Source: Anaerolineae bacterium (lineage in GTDB: Bacteria > Chloroflexota > Anaerolineae > SpSt-600). From it: a stretch of DNA of 33,900 nucleotides. Every line of letters starts with the position of its first letter. The first letter of the stretch is position 1. Below, in pieces: positions 33,562-33,900 of this stretch. The position numbers and the translations under genes are program-made. The stretch is taken from NCBI GenBank assembly GCA_025062375.1, contig JANXAG010000020.1, forward strand, positions 1 to 33,900. The letters are read 5' to 3'. The notes under the pieces were generated by a model that searched no databases, had not been told where the DNA came from, and was given only the letters and a program-made list of their open reading frames with translations.

Positions 33562-33900
33562 GAGGTTTATGGGGCACATCCCCCAGACCTCCTGCCGTGG
33601 GGCAAGCCCCCTGGACCCCCCAATTTTCCCCGCCCTCGTGGGCCTAGGGTTTGACACGGTTCTAGGTCCCACTCGTGGGCAGGATGCAAGGGGTGGTTGA
33701 TCGCTCCCTTTTTGAGGTTTTTGGGGGCACATCCCCCAGACCCCCTGCCATGGGGCAAGCCCCCTGGACCCCCCCAATTTTCCCCACCCTCGTGGGCCCA
33801 GGGTTTGCCACGGTTCTGGGTCCCACTCGTGGGCGGGGTGCAAAGGGTGGTTGATTGCTCCCTTTTTGAGGTTTTTGGGGGCACATCCCCCAGACCCCCT
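33562..33900. repeat. Tandem ~153-bp GC-rich hairpin-rich repeat
   Basis: Unit heads GAGGTTT at 33562, 33714 and 33868 give spacings of 152 and 154 bases: two full units and a third cut by the window end. Each unit has a G5-CACAT-C5 hairpin, TGGGGCAAGCCCC, TTTTCCCC with CCTCGTGGG, CCCACTCGTGGG, and ends GGTGGTTGAT.GCTCCCTTTTT. Units are 90% or more alike by eye. Unlike a CRISPR array, there are no unique spacers. The same unit occurs at 1-210 and in part at 2011-2096, so it is an interspersed family. Open frames inside it are compositional. Confidence 0.92.

Noticed and set aside
33559-33886. Overlapping minus-strand open frames encoding glycine/proline/tryptophan-rich peptides
   Set aside because: They lie wholly in the tandem repeat, change frame between units because the spacing is not a constant multiple of three, and have no ribosome sites.
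33562-33900. Possible CRISPR array
   Set aside because: The whole ~153-bp unit is repeated, with no short repeat plus unique spacers and no cas genes.

Overview
The window is bacterial chromosomal DNA of roughly even base composition, densely packed with genes and organised as long directons. A thermophilic or anaerobic member of the Chloroflexota is the best guess. This is an inference from the FMN-riboswitch-controlled NMT1-type riboflavin ABC transporter (RibXY type), a topoisomerase I with an extra N-terminal zinc ribbon, a T-box on pheST and several lipoprotein genes. There is no rRNA or tRNA gene to confirm it.

Layout. 1-210: GC-rich repeat. 269-1957 (+): ssb, a membrane HExxH metallopeptidase-like gene and a PPC-domain gene. 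2011-2096: fragment of the same repeat between convergent genes. 2103-9818 (-): one long run read from a promoter at 9846-9874, in the order dprA, mannose-1-phosphate guanylyltransferase, topA, methyltransferase, tlyA and a GT39-like membrane glycosyltransferase. 10016-12809 (+): strong promoter, FMN riboswitch with terminator, then permease, substrate-binding lipoprotein and ATPase. 12741-17249 (-): promoter, T-box leader, pheS, pheT and a DUF1461-like membrane protein. 17352-18862 (+): a polytopic membrane protein and an FmdB-like zinc ribbon protein. 19008-24935 (-): REC-domain protein and polA, then two tandem HtrA-like lipoprotein proteases. 24951-26208 (+): thiolase. 26322-27137 (-): a solitary methyltransferase. 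27193-31283 (-): GT2 glycosyltransferase, a histidine kinase fused to a HAD phosphatase, and hflX. 31314-32484: remains of two insertion sequences. 32632-33519 (+): ferritin-like/VIT1 iron protein. 33562-33900: tandem copies of the GC-rich repeat seen at the left end.

Most genes are housekeeping: DNA replication, repair and topology (ssb, topA, dprA, polA), translation (pheST, tlyA, hflX), envelope glycans (GT39, GT2, sugar nucleotide synthesis), envelope proteolysis (two HtrA) and cofactor uptake (rib genes). The two RNA switches can be read in unusual detail. In the FMN switch, the 5' strand of the aptamer and the 3' arm of the terminator are the same 11 bases, so the competing structures are visible directly. 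In the T-box, a UUC specifier matches phenylalanine.

The least ordinary items are the ~153-bp hairpin-rich repeat found at three places, the 644-residue histidine kinase-HAD fusion, a pair of divergent promoters sharing one palindromic -35 element, and the degraded insertion sequences next to the glycosyltransferase gene. I did not find a clearly new defence or mobile system.
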